From the NCBI RefSeq assembly GCF_900188445.1, contig NZ_FZOR01000041.1:1-64000 (forward strand): a stretch of DNA of 64,000 nt, given 5' to 3'. This document shows positions 50,224 through 59,322 of the stretch, in pieces; positions within the stretch are counted from its first letter, which is position 1, and each line of letters begins with the position of its first letter. The DNA comes from Actinomadura meyerae. Lineage in GTDB: Bacteria; Actinomycetota; Actinomycetes; Streptosporangiales; Streptosporangiaceae. The notes under the pieces were generated by a model, which had not been told where the DNA came from, searched no databases, and saw nothing but the letters and a program-made list of their open reading frames with translations. The translations under genes were made by a program, and so were the position numbers.

Positions 50224-51222
50224 ATGACGCTGTCCACCACCACCGGAGCCGAGCCGTTCGACCAGGAGTACCGGGACCTGCTGCGGACGCTGTCCGAAGG
50301 GTCGGTGCACCGGCGCTTCGACCCCTTCCTCGACATCGACTGGGACGCGCCGGAGTTCGCCCTCGACCCGGACGACCCGCGCTGGGTGCTGTCGCCGGAG
50401 ATCGACCCGCTGGGCGCGACGCGCTGGTACCGGGAGCTGCCGCTGGAGCGGCGGATCGAGATCGGGAAGTGGCGGATGGCCAACTCGATCAAGGTCGGCG
50501 CGGCGTTCGAGAGCATCCTGATCCGCGGGATGATGCAGTACATCATGCGGCTGCCGAACGGGTCGGCCGAGTTCCGCTACTGCCTCCACGAGATGACCGA
50601 GGAGTGCAACCACATCCAGATGTTCCAGGAGCTCGTCAACCGGATCGGCGTCGACGTGCCCGGGATGCGGCCGTGGTTCCGGCGGCTGTCGCCGCTGATC
50701 GGCGTGGCGGGCGGCTACGCGCACGTGGTGCTGTTCATCGGGATCCTCGCGGGCGAGGAGCCCATCGACCACTACCAGAAGGCCCTCATCCGGTCGGGCG
50801 AGCGCGTCCCGCCGGCGATGCTGCGCACGATGGAGATCCACATCGCCGAGGAGGCGCGGCACATCTCCTTCGCCGGGGACTTCCTGCGGGTGCACGTCCC
50901 GCGGATGGGCCGGGTGAGCCGGGCGGCGTGCGCGCTGGCGTTCCCGCTCGCGATGCGGTGGCTGGCCGGGGAGATCATGACGCCGCCGCGCTCGTTCGCG
51001 AAGCGGTTCGGCATCCCGCGCGAGGTCTACAAGGAGGCGTTCTGGCGCAGCCCGCACTCGCGCGCGATCCTCGCCGGGTACTTCGGCGACATGCGCAGGC
51101 TCGCCACCGACCTCGGGCTGATGACGCCGGCGGCCGAGCGCCTGTGGAGGCTCCTGCACATCGACGGGAAGCCGTCGCGGTACCGCGGCGAGCCGCACCG
51201 CGAAGCGCGCGGGCTCGCCTGA
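50224..51222 (+). CDS. AurF-like diiron oxygenase
   Basis: 332 residues; GAGGAGG lies before the ATG. Four-helix diiron motifs are visible: ESILIRGMMQYIM, EMTEECNHIQMFQEL (E-x-x-H) and HIAEEARHISFAGDFL (E-x-x-H), the pattern of p-aminobenzoate N-oxygenase AurF and relatives that oxidise amines to nitro groups. The stop overlaps the ferredoxin-reductase start (TGATG), so the next gene probably supplies electrons. The substrate is unknown. Confidence 0.85.
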   Translation: MTLSTTTGAEPFDQEYRDLLRTLSEGSVHRRFDPFLDIDWDAPEFALDPDDPRWVLSPEIDPLGATRWYRELPLERRIEIGKWRMANSIKVGAAFESILIRGMMQYIMRLPNGSAEFRYCLHEMTEECNHIQMFQELVNRIGVDVPGMRPWFRRLSPLIGVAGGYAHVVLFIGILAGEEPIDHYQKALIRSGERVPPAMLRTMEIHIAEEARHISFAGDFLRVHVPRMGRVSRAACALAFPLAMRWLAGEIMTPPRSFAKRFGIPREVYKEAFWRSPHSRAILAGYFGDMRRLATDLGLMTPAAERLWRLLHIDGKPSRYRGEPHREARGLA

Positions 51223-52823
51223 TGCCGCACGTCGTCACGCAGTCGTGCTGCGGCGACGCGTCCTGCGTCTACACGTGCCCGGTCAACTGCATCCACCCGA
51301 CACCGGACGAGCCGGACTTCGCGACCGCGGAGATGCTCTACATCGACCCGGCCGCCTGCGTCGACTGCGGCGCCTGCGTCTCGGCGTGCCCGGTGGACGC
51401 GATCAAGCCGCACACGAAGCTGTCGGAGGACGAGCGCGACTTCCTGTCGGTCAACTCCGCCTTCTACGACGCCCCGCGCACCCGGCCGCTGCTCGCCCCG
51501 ACGGTGCCGCCGCTGCGCGTCCGCGAGCGGCCCGCGCCCCTGCGGGTCGCCGTCGTCGGGTCGGGACCGGCCGCGATGTACGCGGCCGACGAGGTGCTCA
51601 CCGTCCCCGGCGCGCGCGTCACCATGTTCGAGCGGCTCCCGGTGCCCTACGGGCTGGCGCGGACGGGCGTCGCACCCGACCACCGCCGGACGCGGAAGGT
51701 GGCCGCGCAGTTCGACGCCATCCGCGCGCAGGACGGCCTCGACCTGCGTCTCGGCGTCGAGGTCGGCAAGGACGTGACGCACGATGACCTCCTCGCCGGC
51801 CACCACGCGGTCGTCTACGCGGTGGGGGCCTCCACGGACCGCCCGCTGGACGTCCCGGGGGCGGGGCTGCCCGGCACGGCGTCCGCCACCGAATTCGTCG
51901 CCTGGTACAACGGGCACCCCGACTTCGCCGACCGGACGTTCGACCTGTCGCACCCGCGCGTCGTCGTCATCGGCAACGGCAACGTCGCGCTGGACGTCGC
52001 CCGCATCCTCACCATCGACCCGGACTCCCTCGCCGGGACCGACATCGCGCCCGCCGCGCTGGACGCGCTGCGCCGCAGCCGGGTCGAGGAGGTCGTGGTC
52101 GCCGCCCGGCGCGGCCCGGCGCAGTCGGCGTTCACCCTCCCGGAGCTGATCGGCCTCCGCACCGCGCCCGGCGTCGGCCTCGCCGTCCCGCCGGACGACC
52201 TCGGCCCAGAAGGGGCGGGCGGGCCCAAGCTCGACGTGCTGCGCGGCCTCGACCCCGACCCGGCGGCGCCGCGCCGGATCCTGCTGCGGTACCTGCTGTC
52301 GCCGCTGCGGATCCTCGGCCGGGACCGCGCCGAGGGCGTCGAGTTCGGCCGCAACGCGCTCGCCGGGGACGGCGTCGAGCCGACCGGGCGGACGGAGACC
52401 GTGGACGCCGGGCTGGTGCTGACCGCGATCGGCTACCGGGGGCTGCCCGTCCCCGGCCTGCCGTTCGACGGCGCGACCGGCACCGTGCCGAACGAGCGGG
52501 GCCGCGTCGTCGACCCGGCGACCGGCCGGGCGGTGCCGGGCACGTTCGTCGCGGGCTGGATCAAGCGCGGCCCGACCGGTTTCATCGGCACGAACAAGTC
52601 GTGCGCGCAGGAGACCGTCCGGGCCCTGGTGGACGACTACAACGCGGGCGTCCTCGCCGAGCCGCGCACCGGTTCCGGCTCCGCGTCCGGTTCCGGCTTC
52701 GCGTCCGGTGCCGGCTCCGGCGAGCGGCCGGTCATCCGCTCGACGACCGTCCTGAGCTCCGTCTTGGGGTCGATCACGAGGCCCAGGGACCGGGCGGCGC
52801 CGTCCAGCATGAACCAGGCGTAG
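51222..52823 (+). CDS. Ferredoxin-fused ferredoxin-NADP+ reductase (FprB type)
   Basis: 533 residues. Residues 1-90 are a seven-iron or 2[4Fe-4S] ferredoxin (CVYTCPVNCIHP, CVDCGACVSACPVDAIKP). From about 108 a FAD/NADP reductase follows (VAVVGSGPAAMYAADEVL, YGLARTGVAPDHRRTRKVA, VIGNGNVALDVARIL, FVAGWIKRGPTGFIGTNK). A Gly/Ser-repeat tail of about 50 residues (GSGSASGSGFASG) follows and overlaps the 3' end of the convergent TetR gene by 187 bases. It is coupled to the AurF-like oxygenase and is its probable reductant. Confidence 0.9.
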   Translation: MPHVVTQSCCGDASCVYTCPVNCIHPTPDEPDFATAEMLYIDPAACVDCGACVSACPVDAIKPHTKLSEDERDFLSVNSAFYDAPRTRPLLAPTVPPLRVRERPAPLRVAVVGSGPAAMYAADEVLTVPGARVTMFERLPVPYGLARTGVAPDHRRTRKVAAQFDAIRAQDGLDLRLGVEVGKDVTHDDLLAGHHAVVYAVGASTDRPLDVPGAGLPGTASATEFVAWYNGHPDFADRTFDLSHPRVVVIGNGNVALDVARILTIDPDSLAGTDIAPAALDALRRSRVEEVVVAARRGPAQSAFTLPELIGLRTAPGVGLAVPPDDLGPEGAGGPKLDVLRGLDPDPAAPRRILLRYLLSPLRILGRDRAEGVEFGRNALAGDGVEPTGRTETVDAGLVLTAIGYRGLPVPGLPFDGATGTVPNERGRVVDPATGRAVPGTFVAGWIKRGPTGFIGTNKSCAQETVRALVDDYNAGVLAEPRTGSGSASGSGFASGAGSGERPVIRSTTVLSSVLGSITRPRDRAAPSSMNQA

Positions 52824-53419
52824 GCGGCGATCTCGGCCACGACCTCCGGGCGCGGCCTGCGCGGGGCGGGTTCGCGCACCCACTCCGTCAGCATCCCCTC
52901 GACCATCGTCACGATGGCCAGCGGGAGCGACTCCAGGCCGCGGTCGTCGAGGTCGAACGTCCCCAGGAACGCGCCGATGATCTCGCGCGCCCGGACCGCG
53001 ATCCGGCCCCGGAGGCTGGTGACGGCGTCGGCGCCCGCGCGGTCGTCGTGGGTCGGCCCCTGCCCCATGAAGTCGTGCAGGCGGGGGTGCTCCGACATCC
53101 ACCCGGCGACGGTGTCGACGGACCTGCGGAGGATCTCCTCGACCGAGCCGTCCGAGATGTCGAGCTTGGCCGCCAGCGTGCCCGCGAAGTCGTCCACGAG
53201 GTGGGACCTGATCCGGCGGTCGAGGTCGTCGCGGTCGGCGAACCGCCGGTACACGACGGACTTGGCGAGCCCGGCCCGCTTCGCGATCCGCTGCACCGGA
53301 ATGTGCGTGCCGGGCGGGGTCTCCTCGATCAGCTCGACGGCGGCGCGCAGGATCATCAGCTCGCGGGCGGAGTTGTGCTCCTCCCAGCGCGCCTGGTACC
53401 CGCTCTCCGCACCCGCCAT
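52637..53419 (-). CDS. TetR-family regulator
   Basis: 260 residues. The N-terminal HTH is clear (LMILRAAVELIEETPPG, PVQRIAKRAGLAKSVVYRRF, ADRDDLDRRI). The C-terminal ligand domain is helical, and the last 35 residues are a Pro/Glu-rich tail (EPAPDAKPEPDAEPEP) encoded opposite the reductase gene tail. It may regulate the oxygenase-reductase pair or itself. The long antisense overlap means transcription of each could affect the other. Confidence 0.88.
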   Translation of the reverse strand: MAGAESGYQARWEEHNSARELMILRAAVELIEETPPGTHIPVQRIAKRAGLAKSVVYRRFADRDDLDRRIRSHLVDDFAGTLAAKLDISDGSVEEILRRSVDTVAGWMSEHPRLHDFMGQGPTHDDRAGADAVTSLRGRIAVRAREIIGAFLGTFDLDDRGLESLPLAIVTMVEGMLTEWVREPAPRRPRPEVVAEIAAYAWFMLDGAARSLGLVIDPKTELRTVVERMTGRSPEPAPDAKPEPDAEPEPVRGSARTPAL

Positions 53420-53519
53420 CGGCTCCCTCTCGCACCGGTCGACCCACCGACTCTACCGACCCGGCCACCCCGCGGACCCGGCCCCCTCGTCCGCGCATGG
53501 TTGCGATAACGGCTGATCT

Positions 53520-53541
53520 GTTCGCACTTTGTTCACGTCTA
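53520..53541 (+). promoter_or_regulatory. PHO-box-like direct repeat before phoD
   Basis: GTTCGCACTTT followed directly by GTTCACGTCTA gives two 11-base units with the GTTCRC core of actinobacterial PhoP sites. It lies about 140 bases upstream of the PhoD start and before an AT-rich TTATCT that could be a -10. Phosphate-starvation induction is the inference. Confidence 0.55.
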
Positions 53542-53679
53542 TCACTGCGATGTTCGCAAAACAAGACGTTATCTTTTCTGGCACGCCGACCTATGATCAG
53601 CAGCGGTCACCCGGCACCGCCCGCCCACCCCGGGGCGGAAGGGCCGCCTCGCGCTGCCCTCGATCAACCGGAGGTCTGC

Positions 53680-55290
53680 ATGTCTTCCCACGTCAGTCCG
53701 CTGTCGCGGCGGAAGTTCCTCGGCTGGAGCGGGGCCGGCGCGGCCACCGTGCTGCTCGGCACCGGCGCGCTCGGCGCGTCCGCCGCGCACGCCTACACGT
53801 TGCGCAAATCTGGTCTCTTCACATTGGGCATCGCATCGGGTGACCCGGCCCCGGACGGCTTCGTGCTCTGGACCCGGCTGGCGCCCGACCCGTTCGCCGC
53901 CGACGGCAGGGGCGGGATGCCCGACCGCCGCATCAAGGTGGAGTACGAGGTCGCGCACGACGAGGGCTTCCGCCGGATCGTCCGGCGGGGCGAGGCCGTC
54001 GCCGCGCCCGAGCTCGGCCACTCGGTGCACCCGGAGATCTCCGGGCTCGCGCCCGGCCGCGAGTACTTCTACCGCTTCCGCGCCGCCGGGGAGATCTCAC
54101 CGGTCGGCCGCACCCGCACCATGCCCGCCGCCAGGTCGCTCCCCCGCGAGCTGTCGTTCGGCGTCGCGTCCTGCCAGGCGTGGCAGGACGGCTACTTCAC
54201 GGCCTTCGACCACATGGCCCGGGAGGACTTCGACCTCATCGTCCACCTCGGCGACTACATCTACGAGTACGAGATCACGAACAACAACCGGCGGGGGGTG
54301 ACCGTCCCGCCGCAGTTCGGGACGGAGACCTTCGACCTGGCCCGGTACCGCCTCCAGTACTCGCTCTACAAGGCCGAGGAGCCGCTCCAGCGGGCGCACG
54401 CGCAGTGCCCGTGGATCCACACCCTGGACGACCACGAGGTGGCGAACGACTGGGCGGGCGACACCGTCATCATGGGCCGGAACCCGAACCCGGACCCGGC
54501 CGAGTTCGCCGCCCGCAAGGCCGCCGCCTTCCAGGCGTTCTACGAGAACCTGCCGCTGCGCCGCGCCCAGATGCCCGCGGGCCCCGACATCCGGCTGCAC
54601 CGGCGCATCTCCTACGGCCGCCTCGCCGACTTCACGATGATCGACACGCGCGGGCACCGCGACATCCAGGCGTGCTCGTACGGCAACGGGACGGGCCGCA
54701 CCTCGTCCTGCGACGAGCGCTTCGACGCCGCCCGCACCATCCTCGGGGACGAGCAGCGCCGCTGGCTGCTGGACGGCCTGGCCCGCTCCCGGGCCCGCTG
54801 GCACATCCTCGGCAACCAGATGCCGATGGGCGAGACCGACTGGGACGAGGGCCCCGGCAAGGACGTGTGGGTCGACCCGTGGGACGGCTACGTCGCCGAC
54901 CGCGACAAGGTCCTCGCCGCCGCGCACGAGCACGGCGTCCGGAACCTGGTCGTGCTCAGCGGCGACCGGCACCAGAACTACGCCGTCGACCTCAAGCGCG
55001 ACTTCGACGAGCCCGGCTCGCCGACCGTCGCCACCGAGTTCGTCACGACGTCGGTCACCTCCGGCGGCGACGGCGCCGACATGGACGACCTCGGCCGCAC
55101 GTTCCTGGCCGCGAACCCGCACATGCGGTTCTTCAACGCCCAGCGCGGCTACATCCGGGTCAACGTCGACCGCGACGCCTGGCGCAGCGACTTCCGCGTC
55201 CTGCCGTACGTCACCAGGCCGGGCGCGCCCGTCTCCACCCGGGCGTCCTTCGTCGTCGAGGACCGCCGCCCCGGCGTCCAGCCCGCCTGA
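53680..55290 (+). CDS. phoD: PhoD-family alkaline phosphatase/phosphodiesterase
   Basis: 536 residues; GGAGG lies before the ATG at 53680. A twin-arginine signal (SRRKFLGWSGAGAATVLLG, then ASAAHA) marks Tat export. The PhoD domain is complete: LGIASGDPAPDGFVLWTRL, FGVASCQAWQDGYFTAFDHM, HLGDYIYEYE (metal Asp), HTLDDHEVANDWAG, MPMGETDWDEG and VVLSGDRHQNYAVDL. PhoD enzymes release phosphate from mono- and diesters outside the cell using Ca and Fe. A strong terminator follows. Confidence 0.95.
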   Translation: MSSHVSPLSRRKFLGWSGAGAATVLLGTGALGASAAHAYTLRKSGLFTLGIASGDPAPDGFVLWTRLAPDPFAADGRGGMPDRRIKVEYEVAHDEGFRRIVRRGEAVAAPELGHSVHPEISGLAPGREYFYRFRAAGEISPVGRTRTMPAARSLPRELSFGVASCQAWQDGYFTAFDHMAREDFDLIVHLGDYIYEYEITNNNRRGVTVPPQFGTETFDLARYRLQYSLYKAEEPLQRAHAQCPWIHTLDDHEVANDWAGDTVIMGRNPNPDPAEFAARKAAAFQAFYENLPLRRAQMPAGPDIRLHRRISYGRLADFTMIDTRGHRDIQACSYGNGTGRTSSCDERFDAARTILGDEQRRWLLDGLARSRARWHILGNQMPMGETDWDEGPGKDVWVDPWDGYVADRDKVLAAAHEHGVRNLVVLSGDRHQNYAVDLKRDFDEPGSPTVATEFVTTSVTSGGDGADMDDLGRTFLAANPHMRFFNAQRGYIRVNVDRDAWRSDFRVLPYVTRPGAPVSTRASFVVEDRRPGVQPA

Positions 55291-55326
55291 CAGCCCGCCC
55301 GACCGAAACAGCCGGCCTGACCGGAG

Positions 55327-55359
55327 CCGGACCGGGCCGGCGGGAATGGCCCGGTCCGG
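55327..55359 (+). terminator. phoD terminator
   Basis: CCGGACCGGGCC (55327-55338), a 9-base loop and GGCCCGGTCCGG (55348-55359) form a perfect 12-bp GC stem 36 bases after the phoD stop. It insulates phoD from the PIN-FHA operon. Confidence 0.8.
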
Positions 55360-55437
55360 GTGGTCGGCGGCGCGATATCGCGGATAGTGTCGGGCGGCAC
55401 GGGCGCTTGGGAATTCACCGAACCGGGGTGTTGTGCG

Positions 55438-56538
55438 GTGGGCCGTTGGGATGCCGTCATCGATGTCTCGAACGTGTGCTGGTCGGCGTACCTGCCGCCG
55501 CTCGGCAGGCGCACCCCGCGGTGGCACCGGCTGGAGCTGGTCATGGCCGCATGGCGGGAGCGGCACGGTGACGACGTGCGCTTCGACCTCGTCGCGGACG
55601 ACTCATTGGTGCGCTCGCTCGACGACGTCCGGGAGTTCCGGCGGCTGAAGGCGTCCGGGGCGCTGGTGACCCGGCCGGTGGCCGACTCGCTGATCCTGGA
55701 GCGGGCGCGGGACCGCGGCCTGCACGTCATCACCCGCGACCACTACGTCGACCACCGGATCGACCACCCCTGGATCGAGCGGTCCCCCTCCCGGTTCCAC
55801 TGCTGGAGCACTGAGGAGGGGGCCGTCCGGTTCGCGCCGCTCGGCATCCGGCCGTGCAGCCCGCAGACGGTCTCCGTGGCGCGGGAGGGCAAGGACCTCA
55901 AGCGCGCCCGCCTGGACGCCCGGAACCCGCGGCACCGCCGGATCCTGGAGACCCGCTGGAAGTGCGCCGACGAGCAGTGCGTGCAGGCGGCGCAGTGGCA
56001 GGACCAGCTGCTCGTCTGGCCCGCCCTGAACCGGGCCGGGGACCCCGTGTGCCCGTCGTGCCGCACGCCCCTGGTCGGGCTCGGGCCGCGCGATCCGCTG
56101 TTCGAGGTCGTGGTGGCCGAGCGCGCGTCCGGCACCGAGATCACGCGGTTCCCGCTGGAGACCGGCCAGCCGGTGGTCGTCGGGCGCGGCAGCGCGCTCA
56201 AGGGGGTGAACCTCGCGCTGGACGGCGCCGCCCACCGCGACGCGCTGAAGAAGGTCAGCCGGCGGCACCTGCTGCTGCGGATGGACGAGGACCGGCGCCT
56301 GGCCGCCACCGACCTCGGGGCCACCAACGGGACGGAGGTGGAGTACCGGGCGCAGCAGGGCTTCCAGGCACCGAAGGCGGTGCAGCCGGGCAAGGACGTC
56401 TTCCTGGGCTTCAAGGACCGCCTCGTGCTCGGCGGTACCGTGACCCTGCGCCTCTCCGGCCGCCGTTTCAGCACAATGGCCGAATCCGCGCATCCGCCCG
56501 GCCCGGAAATAGACGGATCCAAGACACTCTTCACCTGA
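55438..56538 (+). CDS. PIN/NYN-like nuclease fused to an FHA domain
   Basis: 366 residues from GTG at 55438 (GGGGTG upstream); the frame is open to 55360 without signal. Residues 1-130 look like a NYN/PIN RNase core: WDAVIDVSNVCW with an early Asp, FDLVADDSL and DSLILERARDRGLHVITRD with further acids. A zinc ribbon follows (KCADEQCVQAAQW and CPSCRTPL), then a C-terminal FHA domain: VVVGRGSAL, KVSRRHLLL and GATNGTEVEY. It leads the five-gene operon. Phosphothreonine marks made by the kinase at 61385 could recruit or switch the nuclease. Confidence 0.75.
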   Translation: MGRWDAVIDVSNVCWSAYLPPLGRRTPRWHRLELVMAAWRERHGDDVRFDLVADDSLVRSLDDVREFRRLKASGALVTRPVADSLILERARDRGLHVITRDHYVDHRIDHPWIERSPSRFHCWSTEEGAVRFAPLGIRPCSPQTVSVAREGKDLKRARLDARNPRHRRILETRWKCADEQCVQAAQWQDQLLVWPALNRAGDPVCPSCRTPLVGLGPRDPLFEVVVAERASGTEITRFPLETGQPVVVGRGSALKGVNLALDGAAHRDALKKVSRRHLLLRMDEDRRLAATDLGATNGTEVEYRAQQGFQAPKAVQPGKDVFLGFKDRLVLGGTVTLRLSGRRFSTMAESAHPPGPEIDGSKTLFT

Positions 56539-56602
56539 CTGCCGGGTTTTCCGGAAGTAGTAGCTTTAGCGCACTTAGCGTCGTTACGCTTTCCCGGTGC
56601 TG

Positions 56603-58036
56603 ATGAGCCTGACCCGAGTGGGGGCCGCACGGCAGGCTGTGAGCAGGGGTCTCGTCGTCACGGGAGCGGATCCGGAACGGATCGCCCGCGCCCTGACCGG
56701 CGTCCCGCTGCCGCGGCTCGGCGGGGTCCCGCTGACCGTCGCCCCCCAGGAGCGCACCGCCGGGCTGCTGCTGCTCAGCAGCCCCCTCACCTGGATGGGC
56801 GGACCGGACGCCCGGGACGAGGCGTTCGCCGCGCTCGGCCAGGCCACCGCGCAGCTCGCCGGGGCGGCCCGGTCGTCGGGCGGGCGGCTGCTCCCGACGG
56901 CGGTGACCCTCGGGGACGCCCCGCCGGTGCTGGGCGGCGACCTCCACGAACTGGAGGTCCTCGATGCCTCCGAGCAGGAGGTGCTCTGCAACGTCCTCCG
57001 CCGCTACGTGCCCGTGCTCATCGCGCTGTCGGGGCGCGGCGTCGTCGGGACGGGCGCCCCGGTCGACCGGGTGGGGTCGCGCCGCCTCATCGAGTCCACC
57101 GAGCATCTGGCGACCCGCTACCTGGCGTCGACGTCGCCCCGGCACCTGGAGCACGTCCGGGCCGAGCTGCGCCGCGGCGGCCTGGCGCGGCTGGAGCAGA
57201 TGGACGTCGCGCCCGTGGTGCATCCGGACGGCACGCGCACCGTCCTCGTCCGGTGCATGGACGCGCAGGCGTCGCTGGCGGTGACGCGCGCGCACGCCGT
57301 CCTGCTGTGCGCCCTCGCGCTGCACGCCCGGCGGCTCGTCCGGGACGGGCGCCGGGAGGGGCACGTCTCGCAGCGGCTGCTGGAGGAGAACCGGGCCCGC
57401 GCGATCGCGGACGGCATGCGCGCGTCGCTCGGCGTGGACGCCGCCAGGCCCGGCAAGCAGCAGGGCGGCCGCCCCGGCAACGCGGGACGCGACGCGGCGG
57501 CGGAGCCGCAGCGCCGCCGGGCACTGCTCGCGGCGCGCGACCTGCTGACCGAGCGGCGTGCCGAGATCGGCAACATCGACGCGACCGCGGCGGAACTGGC
57601 CCCGCTGCTCATGATGATCGACCTGCCCGGCCTGGGGGTGCCGTTCCGGCGTGCGGACGACGTCCTGCGCGGCTGGGCGGCCGGGGGCCCCGCGGTGCTG
57701 GAGGCGAAGCTGCTGGAGAGCCTGTGCGACGGCGGCGTTGGCGGCACCGGCGGGACCGTCGTCGGCGAGCTGCGCGCGGCGCATCCGGGCAAGATCGGCC
57801 TGATCCTGGAATCGTGGCGCACCGCGCTCAGCGCCCCGCCGCCCCAGCCGCGGAACACGCGCAAGCCGCCGAACCGTAGCAAGGGCGGCTCCGGGCGCGG
57901 CGGCTCGGCCCAGAACAGAGGCGGCTCCGGGCAGAACAGAGGCGGCGCCGGACGCGGCAAGGGCGGCGCAGGACAGCGCAGAGGCGGCCACGGACAGGGC
58001 GGCTCCGGGCAGGGTCGAGGCGGGGGCCAGGGATGA
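56603..58036 (+). CDS. Possible GCS2-fold protein with an RGG tail
   Basis: 477 residues from the ATG at 56603 (GTG at 56597 is alternative; no clear ribosome site). The core has RRYVPVLIALSGRGVVGTGA, VGSRRLIESTEHLATRY, VVHPDGTRTVLVRCMDAQAS and ALALHARRLV, an order reminiscent of glutamate-cysteine ligase (GCS2) folds. That is a tentative fold guess. After residue about 420 the tail is a run of RGG/GSG repeats (GRGGSAQNRGGSGQNRGG and so on), like RNA-binding RGG boxes. The stop overlaps the next start (ATGA). Confidence 0.5.
   Translation: MSLTRVGAARQAVSRGLVVTGADPERIARALTGVPLPRLGGVPLTVAPQERTAGLLLLSSPLTWMGGPDARDEAFAALGQATAQLAGAARSSGGRLLPTAVTLGDAPPVLGGDLHELEVLDASEQEVLCNVLRRYVPVLIALSGRGVVGTGAPVDRVGSRRLIESTEHLATRYLASTSPRHLEHVRAELRRGGLARLEQMDVAPVVHPDGTRTVLVRCMDAQASLAVTRAHAVLLCALALHARRLVRDGRREGHVSQRLLEENRARAIADGMRASLGVDAARPGKQQGGRPGNAGRDAAAEPQRRRALLAARDLLTERRAEIGNIDATAAELAPLLMMIDLPGLGVPFRRADDVLRGWAAGGPAVLEAKLLESLCDGGVGGTGGTVVGELRAAHPGKIGLILESWRTALSAPPPQPRNTRKPPNRSKGGSGRGGSAQNRGGSGQNRGGAGRGKGGAGQRRGGHGQGGSGQGRGGGQG
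57880..58032 (+). repeat. Tandem GGCGGC/GGCTCC repeats encoding the RGG tail
   Basis: Imperfect 18-21-base units such as GGCGGCTCCGGGCAGAAC recur five to seven times in frame and encode Arg/Gly-Gly boxes. The unit spacing matches the protein repeat, so it is a coding repeat that can expand or contract, not a CRISPR array. Confidence 0.75.
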
Positions 58037-59322
58037 CCGACGACTTCACCGGTGACATCGACATCGTCCTGGACCTGCGCGGCTACAAGCCCGCGGTGAC
58101 CGAGGCGAAGGATTTCGGCGCCCTCTGGGACCAGCTCGAACCCGCCCTCCTCGGCCGGGACCTGAGCGAGCGTCCCGCCTTCTACCTGGACACCCCGTCG
58201 GACGGGTCCGTGGGCATCCAGATCGCAAGGCTGCGGCCGGGCGGCGTCGGCCCGGTGCGACCCGAGACCCGGTTCAACGTCGTGGCGGTGCGGGAGCGGC
58301 CCCGGCTGCGGTACCGCTGCCGGGTCTGCGCGGGCCAGGGCACCGGCACCTACGGGCCGTTCGTGTGCCCGGAGTGCCGGCAGGCCGGGCAGGACGACCG
58401 GATCTGCGACGAGCACGTCGTGGTGCTGGCGGGGGCCCTGACGTCCACCTGCCCGGAGCACCGGCCCGGCTGCGCCCACCAGGGCTGCCCGGCACCGGCC
58501 ACGTTCCGCTGCGCGGGGAACCGCTGCCGCAGCAGGACGGCGTGGTGCGACGCGCACCGGCGCGGCCACCCCCGCAACCCCGACCTCGACTACTGCCCGT
58601 CCTGCTACGACGTCCACTTCCCCGTGTGCGAGGAGCCGTCCTGCCGGGGCGTCGGGACGGTCGCCTGCGAGTACGTGCTGGAGAAGGCGACGGGCCGCCA
58701 GTGCGGCCGCCGCTCGTGCACCCGCCACGCCCACCGCTGGCAGGTGTACGGGGGCGAGCGCGTCGGGCTCGGGCTGTGCCGCCAGCACCGCGCCCAGCAC
58801 GGGATGACGGCCGACGACGTGCTCACCCAGATCGTGGTGGCGTCCGCCGTCCGCCGCCCCGCCATGCGGCCGCCGTCGCTGGCGGGCTTCGCGCACAACC
58901 TCCGCAACGCCGACCACCGCCGGCTCGCCGTGGACTACCCGGCCATCAACGCGCGCCTCGCCAAGCTGTACGCCGAGCTGAAGGGCACCAAGGTGCGGAT
59001 GCGGGACGCCGACCGCCACCTCGCCGCCTGGAAGCGGCAGGTCGAGGCGGAGACCTCCGCGTCGGCCGAAGGGGAGCGCATCCTGGAGCGGCTGCGGATG
59101 CTCGTCCGGCAGTACGACCGGCGGTACGGGGAGCCGATCGCGGAGAGCCTGCGGCTCGTCCAGTACAAGGCCGCGACCGCGCAGCGCCCCGGCCTGCTGT
59201 TCGTGGACGTGGCCGAGGACCTGCGCGGCCTGTTCGCCGGGAAGGGGCGCAAGCACCTCATGGCCTACAGCGACCAGCTGGGGCTCCAGGTCAGGCTCGA
59301 AGGGGGAGGCGGACGCCGATGA
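58033..59322 (+). CDS. Cysteine-rich multi-zinc protein with helical tail
   Basis: 429 residues, ATG overlapping the previous stop. Residues 95-255 contain successive zinc sites: CRVCAGQGTGTYGPFVCPEC, CDEHVVVL, CPEHRPGCAHQGCPA, CAGNRCRSRTAWCDAHRRGH, CPSCYDVHFPVCEEPSCRG and CGRRSCTRHAHRW. The order recalls RING/B-box or RBR-type assemblies, but no single family was recognised. Residues 290-429 are helical (INARLAKLYAELKGTKVRM) and end in FAGKGRKHL. It probably bridges the other products of the operon. Confidence 0.75.
   Translation: MTDDFTGDIDIVLDLRGYKPAVTEAKDFGALWDQLEPALLGRDLSERPAFYLDTPSDGSVGIQIARLRPGGVGPVRPETRFNVVAVRERPRLRYRCRVCAGQGTGTYGPFVCPECRQAGQDDRICDEHVVVLAGALTSTCPEHRPGCAHQGCPAPATFRCAGNRCRSRTAWCDAHRRGHPRNPDLDYCPSCYDVHFPVCEEPSCRGVGTVACEYVLEKATGRQCGRRSCTRHAHRWQVYGGERVGLGLCRQHRAQHGMTADDVLTQIVVASAVRRPAMRPPSLAGFAHNLRNADHRRLAVDYPAINARLAKLYAELKGTKVRMRDADRHLAAWKRQVEAETSASAEGERILERLRMLVRQYDRRYGEPIAESLRLVQYKAATAQRPGLLFVDVAEDLRGLFAGKGRKHLMAYSDQLGLQVRLEGGGGRR

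Noticed and set aside
57880-58032. Short regular repeats considered as a CRISPR array
   Set aside because: Units are 18-21 bases, imperfect, contiguous without unique spacers, and stay in the reading frame encoding the RGG tail.
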